Positions 51,423 to 60,844 of a DNA stretch of 64,000 nucleotides are shown in pieces; the first letter of the stretch is position 1; each line of letters opens with the position of its first letter. The notes under the pieces are model-generated. The model was not told where the DNA came from and ran no database searches. It was given only the letters and a program-made list of their open reading frames with translations. The position numbers and the translations under genes are program-made. Source of the DNA: JADCRZ01 sp037718865 (GTDB lineage: Bacteria; Bacteroidota; Bacteroidia; Chitinophagales; Chitinophagaceae); NCBI GenBank assembly GCA_037718865.1, contig JBBJMP010000009.1, forward strand, positions 204,322 through 268,321, written 5' to 3'.

Positions 51423-52409
51423 TTAATTGCCGGTATTCGTGGAATCAACCAGTGGCGCTGTCAGGTAGTTTCCCTTATCTTTTTTGCCAAAAACGGAAAA
51501 GCTGACATAACGTTTTGGATGTACACGAAGATCATCTAACAGGATGTTCATTTTGTGCGAGGTATTTTCCAGACTGGTATAAAGCTTTTTATCATTCAAC
51601 AATAATCCGAGTGAGCCATCCGAGCTATTGGCTTTGGCAACTACTTCGTTTAGTCCGGCCATTGTCTTATTGATACTCGCCATAGTTTCCTCAATATTCA
51701 AAGCTGCCAGTTTTGTGCTGGCCTTTCCAAGGTTATCGATCGTTTTAGTAATATTTTCATTACTGTTTGCCAGGTTAGCGCTAACCTTGTTCATGTTACT
51801 CAACGTTTGAGCCAGTGCTCCTGTCTGCGAGTTCAGTAGTGCCTGAAGAGATACTGAAGACTTGGTAAGGTTGGTTACAATGGCCTGGAAGTTATACTTG
51901 GTAGCCGGATTAAATATGCTTCCTACCACCTCAATCAGTGAGTCCAGCGATTTTAGGGCGCCGTTCACATTATTCAAAGCGGGGTTTAGAGAAGCTTTTA
52001 CATCGTCAACTAGGCCGGTGGTTACCAGTGTATTCAGCGTGTCACCGTCTTTGATAAAGCCGCTGCTATCTCCCAGCGCAATATTTACCGTGGCAGTTCC
52101 TAACAGGTCTTTGTTAATATAGGCAAGTGAACTTCGTGTGATGTCAATGTCTTTTTCAAGAGTGATGGTAACCACAATACTGTCCAGGCTGCGGTCTTTT
52201 TCCTGCATTTCAGTTACACTACCTATCCTGAGCCCATTTATAGTGACCGGATTGGATGCGCTCAGCCCTTCAACAGAATGAAAAACCGCATATAATTTTT
52301 TGCTTTTATCAAAAAGGCTCTTCCCTTTCAAAAAATTAAATCCCAGTATAAGGAGAGCAATAGCAACCACTGCAAGAATACCAATCTTGGCTTCGTTCGT
52401 AATCTTCAT
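51423..52409 (-). CDS. MCE/MlaD-family lipid-transport protein
   Basis: 328 aa. One membrane anchor IGILAVVAIALLILGFNFLKG, then the MCE domain YAVFHSVEGLSASNPVTINGLRIGSV, then a helical C-terminal part with many Asn-Leu repeats (NMNKVSANLANSNENITKTI). Substrate-binding component of ABC-type phospholipid transport between membranes. First gene before OstA-like in a short operon that starts after the amidase gene. Confidence 0.9.
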   Translation of the reverse strand: MKITNEAKIGILAVVAIALLILGFNFLKGKSLFDKSKKLYAVFHSVEGLSASNPVTINGLRIGSVTEMQEKDRSLDSIVVTITLEKDIDITRSSLAYINKDLLGTATVNIALGDSSGFIKDGDTLNTLVTTGLVDDVKASLNPALNNVNGALKSLDSLIEVVGSIFNPATKYNFQAIVTNLTKSSVSLQALLNSQTGALAQTLSNMNKVSANLANSNENITKTIDNLGKASTKLAALNIEETMASINKTMAGLNEVVAKANSSDGSLGLLLNDKKLYTSLENTSHKMNILLDDLRVHPKRYVSFSVFGKKDKGNYLTAPLVDSTNTGN

Positions 52410-52553
52410 TCGAGTATGTTTATTTATTCAACTGCTTTAAATGACGCTTTAATTGTCATTTCGCAGCAAATGTATTAAAACTTTGCATGCAGGTAACGAT
52501 TTAGCCAGTGATTTGACTGTTAAAAAGGTCTGTACTGATCTTACTCAGTGTTA

Positions 52554-53543
52554 TCATTTAGTAGCGGAGGAAGAAACCGTGGCTGCAGGAGTATTCTGTT
52601 TAGGTGAAGATTCCAGTTCCTGCTTGTATTTTTTGAGAGCGTCCATAATATTACCAACAATTTCCTGTTGACCGTTCTCGCTGTTTAGATATTCTTCTTC
52701 CTGTTTATTGGTTATAAACCCGATTTCGATCAGCACGCTGGGCATGCCTGTTGCCTGTAGTACCCAGATGCCCTTGTTGTTACGTTGTTTCACACCTCCC
52801 CGGTAAACCCTGCCTGATTTCTGAAACTCGTCTTCTACGAACTTGGCGAACGTGTAACTGTTCCGGAAATAAAATTTGGTGTACAGTTGGGCCCGGATCC
52901 TGGCTTCAGGCGAATTCAGGTCCAGAATGTTTAAGGAATCTTCTACATCTTCCCCTGTTTCTTCCGCACTAATCACCGTGCTTTTAGCGGTGCTTCTATC
53001 GGCAGCCCAGATAAAAGTTTCAGTTCCTGAAGTTTTATTTTCAACATAATATGATTCATAGATGGGCTCACGTATAGTTTTCTTTTTTCTTCTTTTACCC
53101 TTGCCGATATAAACTACCTTGGGACGAGTGCCTACCAGGCGTCTGGCATTCCAGCCCCCCGGCCGCAGACCGGCTGCATTGCAATGTACACTAACAAACA
53201 AATCGCCTCGGGCTTCATTGGCCATATTGGCGCGGATGCGTAATCCCTGATCCTTATTTGGGGCATTTCCCGGTAACACATCGGTGGTCCGGGTGTATAC
53301 AATCTTTACATCAGGAAATTCTTTTTGTATGGCCTTGCCCAATAGTAAACTTACCTGGAGGGAAACCTGTGCTTCGTTAGAAAACAATCCGTGGGCGCCG
53401 GGGTCTTTGCCTCCATGGCCAGGGTCGATGATGATCGTTTTTAAAGCCGGTTTTGCCGGTATGAGAGGAGGGTGTTTTGTAAGGGATAAGATGGAAATGT
53501 ATGTGAGGAACAATATGGAAATGAACAGCAGTTTTTTAAACAT
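52554..53543 (-). CDS. N-acetylmuramoyl-L-alanine amidase (Amidase_3)
   Basis: 329 aa with a signal (KKLLFISILFLTYISILSL). Zinc and catalytic motifs: IIDPGHGGKDPGAHG, SVHCNAAG, and the C-terminal PSVLIEIGFITNKQEEEYL with the catalytic Glu. Cleaves the stem peptide from MurNAc in peptidoglycan during division. An insertion with basic KGKRRKKK lies near residue 145-155. It precedes the MCE gene and diverges from lptD. Confidence 0.95.
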   Translation of the reverse strand: MFKKLLFISILFLTYISILSLTKHPPLIPAKPALKTIIIDPGHGGKDPGAHGLFSNEAQVSLQVSLLLGKAIQKEFPDVKIVYTRTTDVLPGNAPNKDQGLRIRANMANEARGDLFVSVHCNAAGLRPGGWNARRLVGTRPKVVYIGKGKRRKKKTIREPIYESYYVENKTSGTETFIWAADRSTAKSTVISAEETGEDVEDSLNILDLNSPEARIRAQLYTKFYFRNSYTFAKFVEDEFQKSGRVYRGGVKQRNNKGIWVLQATGMPSVLIEIGFITNKQEEEYLNSENGQQEIVGNIMDALKKYKQELESSPKQNTPAATVSSSATK

Positions 53544-53623
53544 ACTTATAGAAGTTTACTGGGTTACGATCAATCTTCACATATTGTTAATTAGTGAATC
53601 ACTATTTTTGTTTCAAGCAATGT

Positions 53624-56320
53624 ATGAACAAAGAACGTAAAGTTAGCCTAAAATTTAACGTACAATGGATTACAACTATGTTAATATGTAGTATAACGTC
53701 GTTCGCCTCCGGTAATTATACGCCACCTTCTTTTTTTTATACTACTAAGGCAACCACAGTGACTGATACCGTTCCTGCAGTGAAGTCACGATCCGATACG
53801 ATTCCGGCAAATGTGATTGATACAGCCATCAAAAAAGTTCAGGTAACCGATACCATCGATGTAAAAATATCTAAAGATTCCCTGGACGCGCCGGTAACTT
53901 ATTCGGCATCGGATTCCATGGTGCTTGATGTGCCTTCCAAAAAAATAACCCTTTTCAATCAGTCCAGTACAAAATACAAAGACCTCGACCTTAGTGCCTT
54001 TAAAATCGAAATGGACCAGGAAAAGCAAATTATTGTCGCCAGCTATACCAGGGATTCTGCCGGTTCCCTTGTTGGACGGCCCAAGTTTTTGCAGGGAGAA
54101 AATAATATGGATTCGGACTCCATTATTTATAATATAAAAACACAGAAAGGCATAACCAGCAGCACCTATACTACGCAGGGTGAAATGTATGTGTTTGGAG
54201 AACGAATAAAAAAAATTTCAGAGAATGAATACTTTGCTTTACGCGGCAGATTTACCACCTGCAATCTCGATACGCCGCATTTTGCTTTTGTGACCAAAAG
54301 ATTAAAACTCGTGAATAAAAAACTGGCCATTTCAGGACCCATTCATCCTGAGTTCGAAGGCGTGCCGGTACCCATTTATATTCCGTTCGGATTTTTTCCC
54401 CTGTCACAGGGAAGGCATTCCGGACTGCTGCCACCGCAGTTCACGGCCAACGAACAATTTGGGTTAGGCCTTGAAGGGTTGGGTTATTATGAAGTGCTGA
54501 ATGATAATTTTGATGTCACCCTCCGATCTGACATTTACTCTTATGGTGGGTACCGGCTAAACCTTACGCCCACTTATCGTAAGCGATACCGTTACCAGGG
54601 ACAGTTCAACCTGGCTTACCAAAACACGCGGTTTTTGAGTGATGCCGGGGATAAAGAATATGAGAGCAATAGAAGCTTTAATATTTACTGGAATCATAGT
54701 GTTGACAGCAAAGCAAGGCCGGGAACCAGTTTTTCGGCAAACGTCAATGCAGGATCTACCAAATTTAACCGCTATGTTGCCAACAATCCGACCCTCAATT
54801 TCCAAAACCAGTTAAACTCCTCCATCAATTATTCGAAGAACTGGGACAACAAATACAATATGACCATCAGCGCAAACCATAACCAGAATAATAATACCAG
54901 GCTGGTAAACCTGAGTTTGCCAAATATTTCATTTACAGCAACCAATTTTTATCCATTTCAAAAAAAGGAATTTGTCGGCGAACCGAAATGGTACGAGAAG
55001 TTGGGCATAGGCCTGAATTCAAATGTTGCCGGCCAGGCTTCTTTTTATGATTCGCTATTCAGTTTCCGTCAACTAATCGATACGTTTCAATGGGGTGCTC
55101 AACACAATGTTCCGATCACTTTATCGCTTCCGGCCCTCGGGCCTTTCCAGGTTGCTCCGGGCATAAGTTATCAGGAGAAATGGTATGCCCAACGCTTCAT
55201 TCGCCAATGGAACGGGAACAGTAAAAAGATTGATACCGTCATCAATAAAGGGTTTTTTACGGCCCGGGATGTTTCGTTTAGCCTGGGTGTGAATACGGCT
55301 ATTTTCGGAACCTTCGCAGGCTTTGGCAAAAACAGCCGTATTAAAGCGATCAGGCATGTAATCAGGCCCAACATCAGTGCTAACTATAAACCCGACCTTG
55401 CTAAAAAGGATTATTATTCTACGCAAATCGATACCACCGGCCGTGAATTCCGGTTTTCACCTTACGATGGAACGATCTATGGCGCTTTTGGGGAAGGAAG
55501 ATTTGGCGGAATTAGTTTTGGTGTAGATAATAACCTGGAGATGAAGGTCAGGTCAAAAACCGATACAACGGAAGGCAGTGACAGCAAGATAAAACTGATA
55601 GATGGTTTTGGCTTTAACGGGGGGTATAATTTTCTGGCCGATTCGTTTAAACTTTCCATTTTTAATGTCTACCTGCGTAGCACATTGTTTGAAAAAATAA
55701 ACATAACTGCCGGTGCCGTGATAGACCCTTACGTAGTGGATGCGAGCGGTTTTCGCCAAAACAGGTATGTGTGGCAGGATGGAAAATATTCACTCGGCCG
55801 GCTAACCAACGGTAACATAGCCATATCCACCTCTTTCAGAAGTAAAGAAAAAGAAAAAAAGAAAGAAGAGCCTGATCAGCAGTACGGCGACCAGAATTTG
55901 CCTATGACTATGGAAGAGCAACAGGCTCAATTGAACTACATCAGAAAAAACCCTGCAGAATTTGCCGACTTCAATATTCCTTGGTCCATTAACGTTTCCT
56001 ATTCCCTGAGTTTTTCAAGAAATTTTCTGTCAGATTACAGCGGTTTTAAAACGGAGATCAATTCGAACGTCAGTCTTAATGGCGATTTCAACCTGACGCC
56101 GAAATGGAAAATGGGTATGAATACTTATTACGATTTTAAAACGGCATCGATACAGTCGTTGTCTATGTTCCTGTCGCGGGAAATGCACTGCTGGCAGATG
56201 TCTATCAATGTTACTCCTGTAGGTTTATACCGTTCCTTCAACATCACCATCAATCCCAAATCAAGCCTGCTGAAAGATATTAGGGTAAACCGGAGCCGTT
56301 ATTTTTATGGAGGAAACTAA
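53624..56320 (+). CDS. lptD: LPS-assembly outer-membrane protein LptD (OstA C-terminal)
   Basis: 898 aa from ATG 53624 (a GTG at 53594 is also in frame). Signal region WITTMLICSITSFASG. Residues about 100-240 are the jelly-roll; the LptD core IPFGFFPLSQGRHSGLLPPQF is near residue 255. The rest is the 26-stranded barrel, ending RVNRSRYFYGGN. Inserts LPS into the outer leaflet. It runs opposite to the amidase-MCE-OstA genes. Its stop codon overlaps that of the converging acyltransferase gene. Confidence 0.92.
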   Translation: MNKERKVSLKFNVQWITTMLICSITSFASGNYTPPSFFYTTKATTVTDTVPAVKSRSDTIPANVIDTAIKKVQVTDTIDVKISKDSLDAPVTYSASDSMVLDVPSKKITLFNQSSTKYKDLDLSAFKIEMDQEKQIIVASYTRDSAGSLVGRPKFLQGENNMDSDSIIYNIKTQKGITSSTYTTQGEMYVFGERIKKISENEYFALRGRFTTCNLDTPHFAFVTKRLKLVNKKLAISGPIHPEFEGVPVPIYIPFGFFPLSQGRHSGLLPPQFTANEQFGLGLEGLGYYEVLNDNFDVTLRSDIYSYGGYRLNLTPTYRKRYRYQGQFNLAYQNTRFLSDAGDKEYESNRSFNIYWNHSVDSKARPGTSFSANVNAGSTKFNRYVANNPTLNFQNQLNSSINYSKNWDNKYNMTISANHNQNNNTRLVNLSLPNISFTATNFYPFQKKEFVGEPKWYEKLGIGLNSNVAGQASFYDSLFSFRQLIDTFQWGAQHNVPITLSLPALGPFQVAPGISYQEKWYAQRFIRQWNGNSKKIDTVINKGFFTARDVSFSLGVNTAIFGTFAGFGKNSRIKAIRHVIRPNISANYKPDLAKKDYYSTQIDTTGREFRFSPYDGTIYGAFGEGRFGGISFGVDNNLEMKVRSKTDTTEGSDSKIKLIDGFGFNGGYNFLADSFKLSIFNVYLRSTLFEKINITAGAVIDPYVVDASGFRQNRYVWQDGKYSLGRLTNGNIAISTSFRSKEKEKKKEEPDQQYGDQNLPMTMEEQQAQLNYIRKNPAEFADFNIPWSINVSYSLSFSRNFLSDYSGFKTEINSNVSLNGDFNLTPKWKMGMNTYYDFKTASIQSLSMFLSREMHCWQMSINVTPVGLYRSFNITINPKSSLLKDIRVNRSRYFYGGN

Positions 56321-57057
56321 GGAAGGTGTTTTACATAGTACTCCTTCATTATAGTAAACACCTTTTCCTTGAGTTGGGTCGTTGTTTCGTTTTCGTTAAC
56401 GGGCACGGGCTCCAGAAAATGCATTTGTAAAGGATGGGGCCAGAGAAAGAAAGGTTTATCGAATGGCAATGCTTTTCTGGTATTGAATATAACTGCCGGG
56501 ATAATGGACTTACGGGTATCGTGGGCCAGCCTGAAGGCACCATCCTGAAATGCTTTTAACGGTTCATTTGTTTTATTCCTGGTGCCTTCAGGGTATAGGC
56601 ACATATGCAAACCCATGTTCAGCACCTGTTTCATACGGGTATAACTTTCTCTTCGGCTTTTTTCGTTTTTCCGGTCTACCAATACACTGCCCATGCGGTA
56701 CATTATCCCAAAAACGGGTATCCTGACCATTTCTTTTTTGGCGATAGTTTTATTGCCCCCCGGAAGTCCGAGGGTTGAAGCCGGCACGTCCATCAGTGAA
56801 TTGTGGTTGCAGACGACGATATAGGTTTCTCCTTTTTTAAAGTGCTCTCTTCCTTTTATGGTGAGCGGACAGCCAATACCAGGTAAGAAGATGCTCATCC
56901 AGGCCCTGCAAAAGCGCATAAAGATGTGCGTTCGTTTAGGTTCCTTCCACAGATTGATGATAACAAATGAAATAGTAAAAACGAGTAGGGTACCTGCAAA
57001 TAAGATCAATCCCCAAACCGTCCAGATCCTGCCGAATATTTCTTTAAATAGTCTCAT
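56317..57057 (-). CDS. 1-acyl-sn-glycerol-3-phosphate acyltransferase (PlsC family)
   Basis: 246 aa from ATG 57057 (MRLFKEIFG; a TTG at 57096 adds 13 residues). One membrane segment (VWGLILFAGTLLVFTISFV). Motif I NHNSLMD (HX4D), motif III YPEGTRNK. Makes phosphatidic acid, or transfers acyl chains to another lipid acceptor. It follows ung on the same strand (44-base gap from ung stop). Confidence 0.92.
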   Translation of the reverse strand: MRLFKEIFGRIWTVWGLILFAGTLLVFTISFVIINLWKEPKRTHIFMRFCRAWMSIFLPGIGCPLTIKGREHFKKGETYIVVCNHNSLMDVPASTLGLPGGNKTIAKKEMVRIPVFGIMYRMGSVLVDRKNEKSRRESYTRMKQVLNMGLHMCLYPEGTRNKTNEPLKAFQDGAFRLAHDTRKSIIPAVIFNTRKALPFDKPFFLWPHPLQMHFLEPVPVNENETTTQLKEKVFTIMKEYYVKHLP

Positions 57058-57100
57058 TATAATTGCTGTTGATAATAAGATCCCGTTTCCCGGCAAACCG

Positions 57101-57772
57101 TCACAATTTCCAATCTATCGGATCGATCCCGTTTTTTACCAGGTATTCATTCGTTTTGGAAAAATGCCTGCATCCAAAAAAGCCCTTCTCAGCCGAAAAA
57201 GGAGATGGATGCGCCGCTTTCAGCACCAGGTGTTTATTAAGGTCAATCAGCGCCTGTTTATCCTGTGCAAACTTTCCCCACAATAAAAAAACGATATGTT
57301 GTTTCAGACCTGAAACGGTTTTGATTATAGCATCTGTAAAATCTATCCAGCCAATCTTCGAATGGCTCCCGGGCAAACCCGCCCTTACGGTTAAAGAAGC
57401 GTTCAATAACATAACACCTTGTTCCGCCCAATTAGTCAGGTTACCATGGGATGGTATTGCCAATCCGATATCATTATGTAATTCCTTAAAAATGTTAACC
57501 AGGGAGGGAGGCGGATAAATTCCCGGGGGCACAGAAAAACTCAGTCCATGGGCCTGTCCCCTGCCATGATAGGGGTCCTGTCCAAGCAGTATGACCTTAA
57601 CGTTGTCGAAGGGCGTTTTTTCGAATGCATTAAAGATTTCGTTTCCCGGAGGATAAATTATTTTGCCTGTTGATTTTTCTGACTTTAAAAAGAGCGAGAT
57701 CTCTTTGAAATACGGCTTGGAAAACTCCTCCTTCAACACTACTTTCCAGCCCTGTTCTATTTTAACATCCAT
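57101..57772 (-). CDS. ung: Uracil-DNA glycosylase
   Basis: 223 aa from ATG 57772 (a start at 57811 adds 13 residues and looks too early). Active site GQDPYHGRGQAHGLSFSVP with the catalytic Asp; HPSPFSAEKGFFGCRHF with the DNA-binding His. Removes uracil from DNA as the first step of base-excision repair. Upstream of the acyltransferase in the same direction. Confidence 0.97.
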   Translation of the reverse strand: MDVKIEQGWKVVLKEEFSKPYFKEISLFLKSEKSTGKIIYPPGNEIFNAFEKTPFDNVKVILLGQDPYHGRGQAHGLSFSVPPGIYPPPSLVNIFKELHNDIGLAIPSHGNLTNWAEQGVMLLNASLTVRAGLPGSHSKIGWIDFTDAIIKTVSGLKQHIVFLLWGKFAQDKQALIDLNKHLVLKAAHPSPFSAEKGFFGCRHFSKTNEYLVKNGIDPIDWKL

Positions 57773-58304
57773 CCCGATAATTTGGGTAAAAATAATTAAG
57801 CGAAGGAACATATACGTTTAATTTTTTATCGGCAAATTGGTAGAGAACCTAATTATTTTGTCATTTCGCAGGCTGCCGCCGGAAGCTTTTGCAACGTTAA
57901 ACAGCTTGCGCGGCGGCCGGAGAAATTTCTTCGGAGCAGGCAGGATGGTAAATTTGTTTACTAGTTGCAGTCTTCATAAGCGTCATGAGATCTCTCATTT
58001 CGCCCGTATACAGTCGCTATGTAAAGATACGGGTGGGCTCATTCGAGATGACAAGAGAGAAAAGGAGGATCCATACTAAGATGCCGAAGGATCGTGAGAG
58101 ACCTGAGAACCGCATAAATCTATCCGTGAATACTTGTATATTTACATAACACCATGATCCCGGATTATCCTCATAAAACTTTCAATGATAAGCGTCTCAA
58201 ATATTGCTTATTGATGCTTACCCTCGCTATTGATTCGGTTATTTGTAGCCCCTTGTTTAGTTAAAGCAACTTTCGCCTTCATCTCCCATTAAAGTACCTT
58301 GTAT
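57773..58304. repeat. Intergenic region with palindromic repeat element, copy 2
   Basis: About 530 bases between ung and hppD. It holds GAAATTTCTTCGGAGCAGG (57922-57940), like copy 1 at 36247, and a hairpin with GTCAT (57982) / ATGAC (58048) and inner arms CGCCCGTAT / ATACGGGTG (58001-58035), ending in GAGATGACAAGAGAG. No gene is supported. The hppD promoter probably lies in 58130-58300 but is not clear. Confidence 0.5.
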
Positions 58305-59435
58305 ATGTCTACACTGATTTCCACCGGAAAAAGTACTGATGTGCTTCCCGATTTCCTGCCCCTGCAGGGCACAGATTATATCGAATTTTATGTGGGTAAT
58401 GCCCGTCAGGCGGCCCACTTTTACAAAACCGCGTTTGGTTTCCAGAGCCTTGCTTATGCAGGTCCTGAAACCGGCGTAAAAGACAGGGCCAGTTATGTAT
58501 TGAGACAAAACAAGCTCACTTTTGTGTTTACAACTTCTTTAAGGAGGGATAACGATATTGCCGATCATGTTTACCAGCATGGGGATGGTATTAAAGTGCT
58601 GGCATTAAAGGTCGATAACGCGGAAAGTGCCTGGAAAGAAACGACCGGCCGGGGTGGTATCAGTTATCTGGAACCGGTGAAATTACGCGATGAACACGGG
58701 GAGGTCGCACTCAGCGGCATTCATACTTATGGAGATACCGTTCATGTATTTGTTGAGCGCAGTAATTACAGCGGAGTTTTTATGCCGGGATATCGGGAAT
58801 GGAGGTCAGGCTATAATTCTTACCAGGGCGGATTATTATATGTGGACCATTGTGTGGGTAATGTTGGCTGGAACCAGATGGACCGATGGGTAAAATTTTA
58901 TGAAGAGGTGATGGGATTCCGGAATATTTTAACCTTTGATGACCGGGATATCTCTACAGAGTACTCGGCTTTGATGAGCAAGGTAATGAGCAACGGAAAT
59001 GGATTTGTTAAATTCCCGATCAATGAGCCGGCAGAAGGTAAAAAGAAATCCCAGGTGGAGGAATATCTGGAATTTTATAACGGAGAAGGTTGCCAACACG
59101 TAGCCCTCGCTACCAGTAATATTGTAACCACGGTCAGGGACATGCAAAACCATGGTGTGGAATTTTTGAAAATTCCTGCTTCTTATTATGATGAACTGTT
59201 AGACAGGATCGGACACATTGACGAAGACCTGGAGCCTCTTAAGGAACTCGGCATCCTCGTGGACCGCGATGAAGAAGGCTATCTGTTGCAGATCTTCACC
59301 CGGCCTGTGGAGGACCGGCCGACATTATTTTTCGAGGTCATTCAAAGAAAAGGTGCCAGGAGCTTTGGCAAGGGCAATTTTAAAGCGTTATTCGAAGCCA
59401 TTGAAAGGGAGCAGGAGGCAAGGGGAAACTTGTGA
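58305..59435 (+). CDS. hppD: 4-hydroxyphenylpyruvate dioxygenase
   Basis: 376 aa from ATG 58305 (a TTG at 58299 is also open). Two VOC domains; Fe(II) ligands in VDHCVGNVGWNQ (His), GCQHVALAT (His) and FFEVIQRKGA (Glu). Converts 4-hydroxyphenylpyruvate to homogentisate in tyrosine breakdown. Single gene; other pathway members are outside the window. Confidence 0.97.
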   Translation: MSTLISTGKSTDVLPDFLPLQGTDYIEFYVGNARQAAHFYKTAFGFQSLAYAGPETGVKDRASYVLRQNKLTFVFTTSLRRDNDIADHVYQHGDGIKVLALKVDNAESAWKETTGRGGISYLEPVKLRDEHGEVALSGIHTYGDTVHVFVERSNYSGVFMPGYREWRSGYNSYQGGLLYVDHCVGNVGWNQMDRWVKFYEEVMGFRNILTFDDRDISTEYSALMSKVMSNGNGFVKFPINEPAEGKKKSQVEEYLEFYNGEGCQHVALATSNIVTTVRDMQNHGVEFLKIPASYYDELLDRIGHIDEDLEPLKELGILVDRDEEGYLLQIFTRPVEDRPTLFFEVIQRKGARSFGKGNFKALFEAIEREQEARGNL

Positions 59436-59547
59436 GCAAGTATGGCAAATTTTTACGCTGCAGAAAAGTAACAATCAATTATCTTGTCAGCGGAGGATAA
59501 ATCTTTATTTTTACCTTTGCACTAGTTGACTAATCCATAAAATATTT

Positions 59548-60759
59548 ATGATACCCATTCGTTCTAAGGCTAACCGCACGGCTATGTTGAAATTTTTCCT
59601 GATCCTGATAACGTCTGTTGTAGTTATTTTTCGCACACATGCACAGACTGCTGCTTCATCGTTCACTTTTATCGAATACCAGAAAACGATTCCCAAAATT
59701 ACCGACCTGCTTAACCGGAAGGAAGACACCCTGATAAAACAATTTGAATCCAGGGGATTGAAATGGCCGGCCAGGTATGTGTATATCCGTTCGTTTAAGT
59801 ATGACAGCCAGTTAGAAGTTTGGGTTAAAAGCGAGAAGAACCAGACGTATAAATTATTCAAAACCTATAAGGTCTGTGCGCTGGCCGGCACACTGGGTCC
59901 TAAACGCATGCAGGGCGACTATCAGGTACCTGAAGGATTTTATCATATAAACGAATTTAATCCAAACAGCTCATACCATTTGTCATTGGGGTTGAACTAT
60001 CCGAACATGTCTGACAGAATGCTCAGCGATTCATTACAGCCCGGAGGAGATATTTACATTCACGGGAGCTGTGTAACTACCGGATGTATTCCCATCACCA
60101 ACCAGCAGATAGACGAATTGTATATCTTAGCGGCGCACGCAAAAAACCTGGGACAGGATTTTATACCTGTTCATATATTCCCCATCGATTTCAGAAACAG
60201 CAAAAGTGAGGATTACCTGAAAAAATATTTTCAGCAATTTTCCGAATATACTCCTTTTGCCAGCAAGATGAAAAATGCTTTTTACTACTTTGATAAATAT
60301 AAACAGATTCCGCTGATCATCATGAATGACAAAGGCGAGTATATTATTGACGATGAAGCTTTGCCCAAGCCGCCGCCGCCGCCACCTCCAAAAAAAGTAT
60401 TCGTAAAAAAGCAGCGCAAAATTATTGATTTTGACGAGAAGGAAATTCCGCCAACCGTTAACCTGTTACCAGTTTATCCGGGAGGCAATGAGGCTTTTGG
60501 AGATTTGCTTAAAAAGATGGATAAAGACTTATCAGTGTACCTGGATAAAAATATCAAAACGGTTTATGTGTTGATGGAATACATCATTGACAAAGAAGGC
60601 AATGTTATAAATCCCAGGATACTGCGGGGTGGTAACGACGAGATCAATGAACATCTGCTCGATATATTTGAAGACATGCCCAGATGGAAGCCCGCTGTCA
60701 GGCAGGATAAGAACGTGCCGATAAAATTAAAACAGACCATTATTGTTGGCTCAAAATAG
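59548..60759 (+). CDS. L,D-transpeptidase (YkuD)-domain periplasmic protein
   Basis: 403 aa. Signal MLKFFLILITSVVVIFRTHAQ, starting at an internal ATG 59584, which may be the true start. Residues about 75-190 form a YkuD-like domain with the active-site HGSCVTTGCIPI (catalytic Cys near 180). A Pro-rich hinge (PKPPPPPPPKK, about residue 275) precedes a TonB-C-like C-terminal domain (VNPRILRGGNDEINEHLL... PIKLKQTIIVGSK). Probably modifies peptidoglycan; the C-terminal domain is like those of TonB proteins. Substrate unproven. Confidence 0.85.
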   Translation: MIPIRSKANRTAMLKFFLILITSVVVIFRTHAQTAASSFTFIEYQKTIPKITDLLNRKEDTLIKQFESRGLKWPARYVYIRSFKYDSQLEVWVKSEKNQTYKLFKTYKVCALAGTLGPKRMQGDYQVPEGFYHINEFNPNSSYHLSLGLNYPNMSDRMLSDSLQPGGDIYIHGSCVTTGCIPITNQQIDELYILAAHAKNLGQDFIPVHIFPIDFRNSKSEDYLKKYFQQFSEYTPFASKMKNAFYYFDKYKQIPLIIMNDKGEYIIDDEALPKPPPPPPPKKVFVKKQRKIIDFDEKEIPPTVNLLPVYPGGNEAFGDLLKKMDKDLSVYLDKNIKTVYVLMEYIIDKEGNVINPRILRGGNDEINEHLLDIFEDMPRWKPAVRQDKNVPIKLKQTIIVGSK

Positions 60760-60819
60760 TTTTTTCGAAAAATGAAGGTTATTAATTTGTAGGTAATGTA
60801 TGGTATTTTAAACGCTTAC

Positions 60820-60835
60820 ATTTGTTGCAACAAAT
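60820..60835. promoter_or_regulatory. 16-base perfect palindrome before fbp
   Basis: ATTTGTTG-CAACAAAT overlaps a -7-like TACATTTG (60817-60824) and lies 9 bases before the fbp ATG. It could be a repressor site. The protein is unknown. Confidence 0.45.
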
Positions 60836-60844
60836 TCTTGCCGT

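Noticed and set aside
57837..58079. 80-aa rightward protein
   Set aside because: Lies in the repeat element between ung and hppD and has no protein-like pattern.
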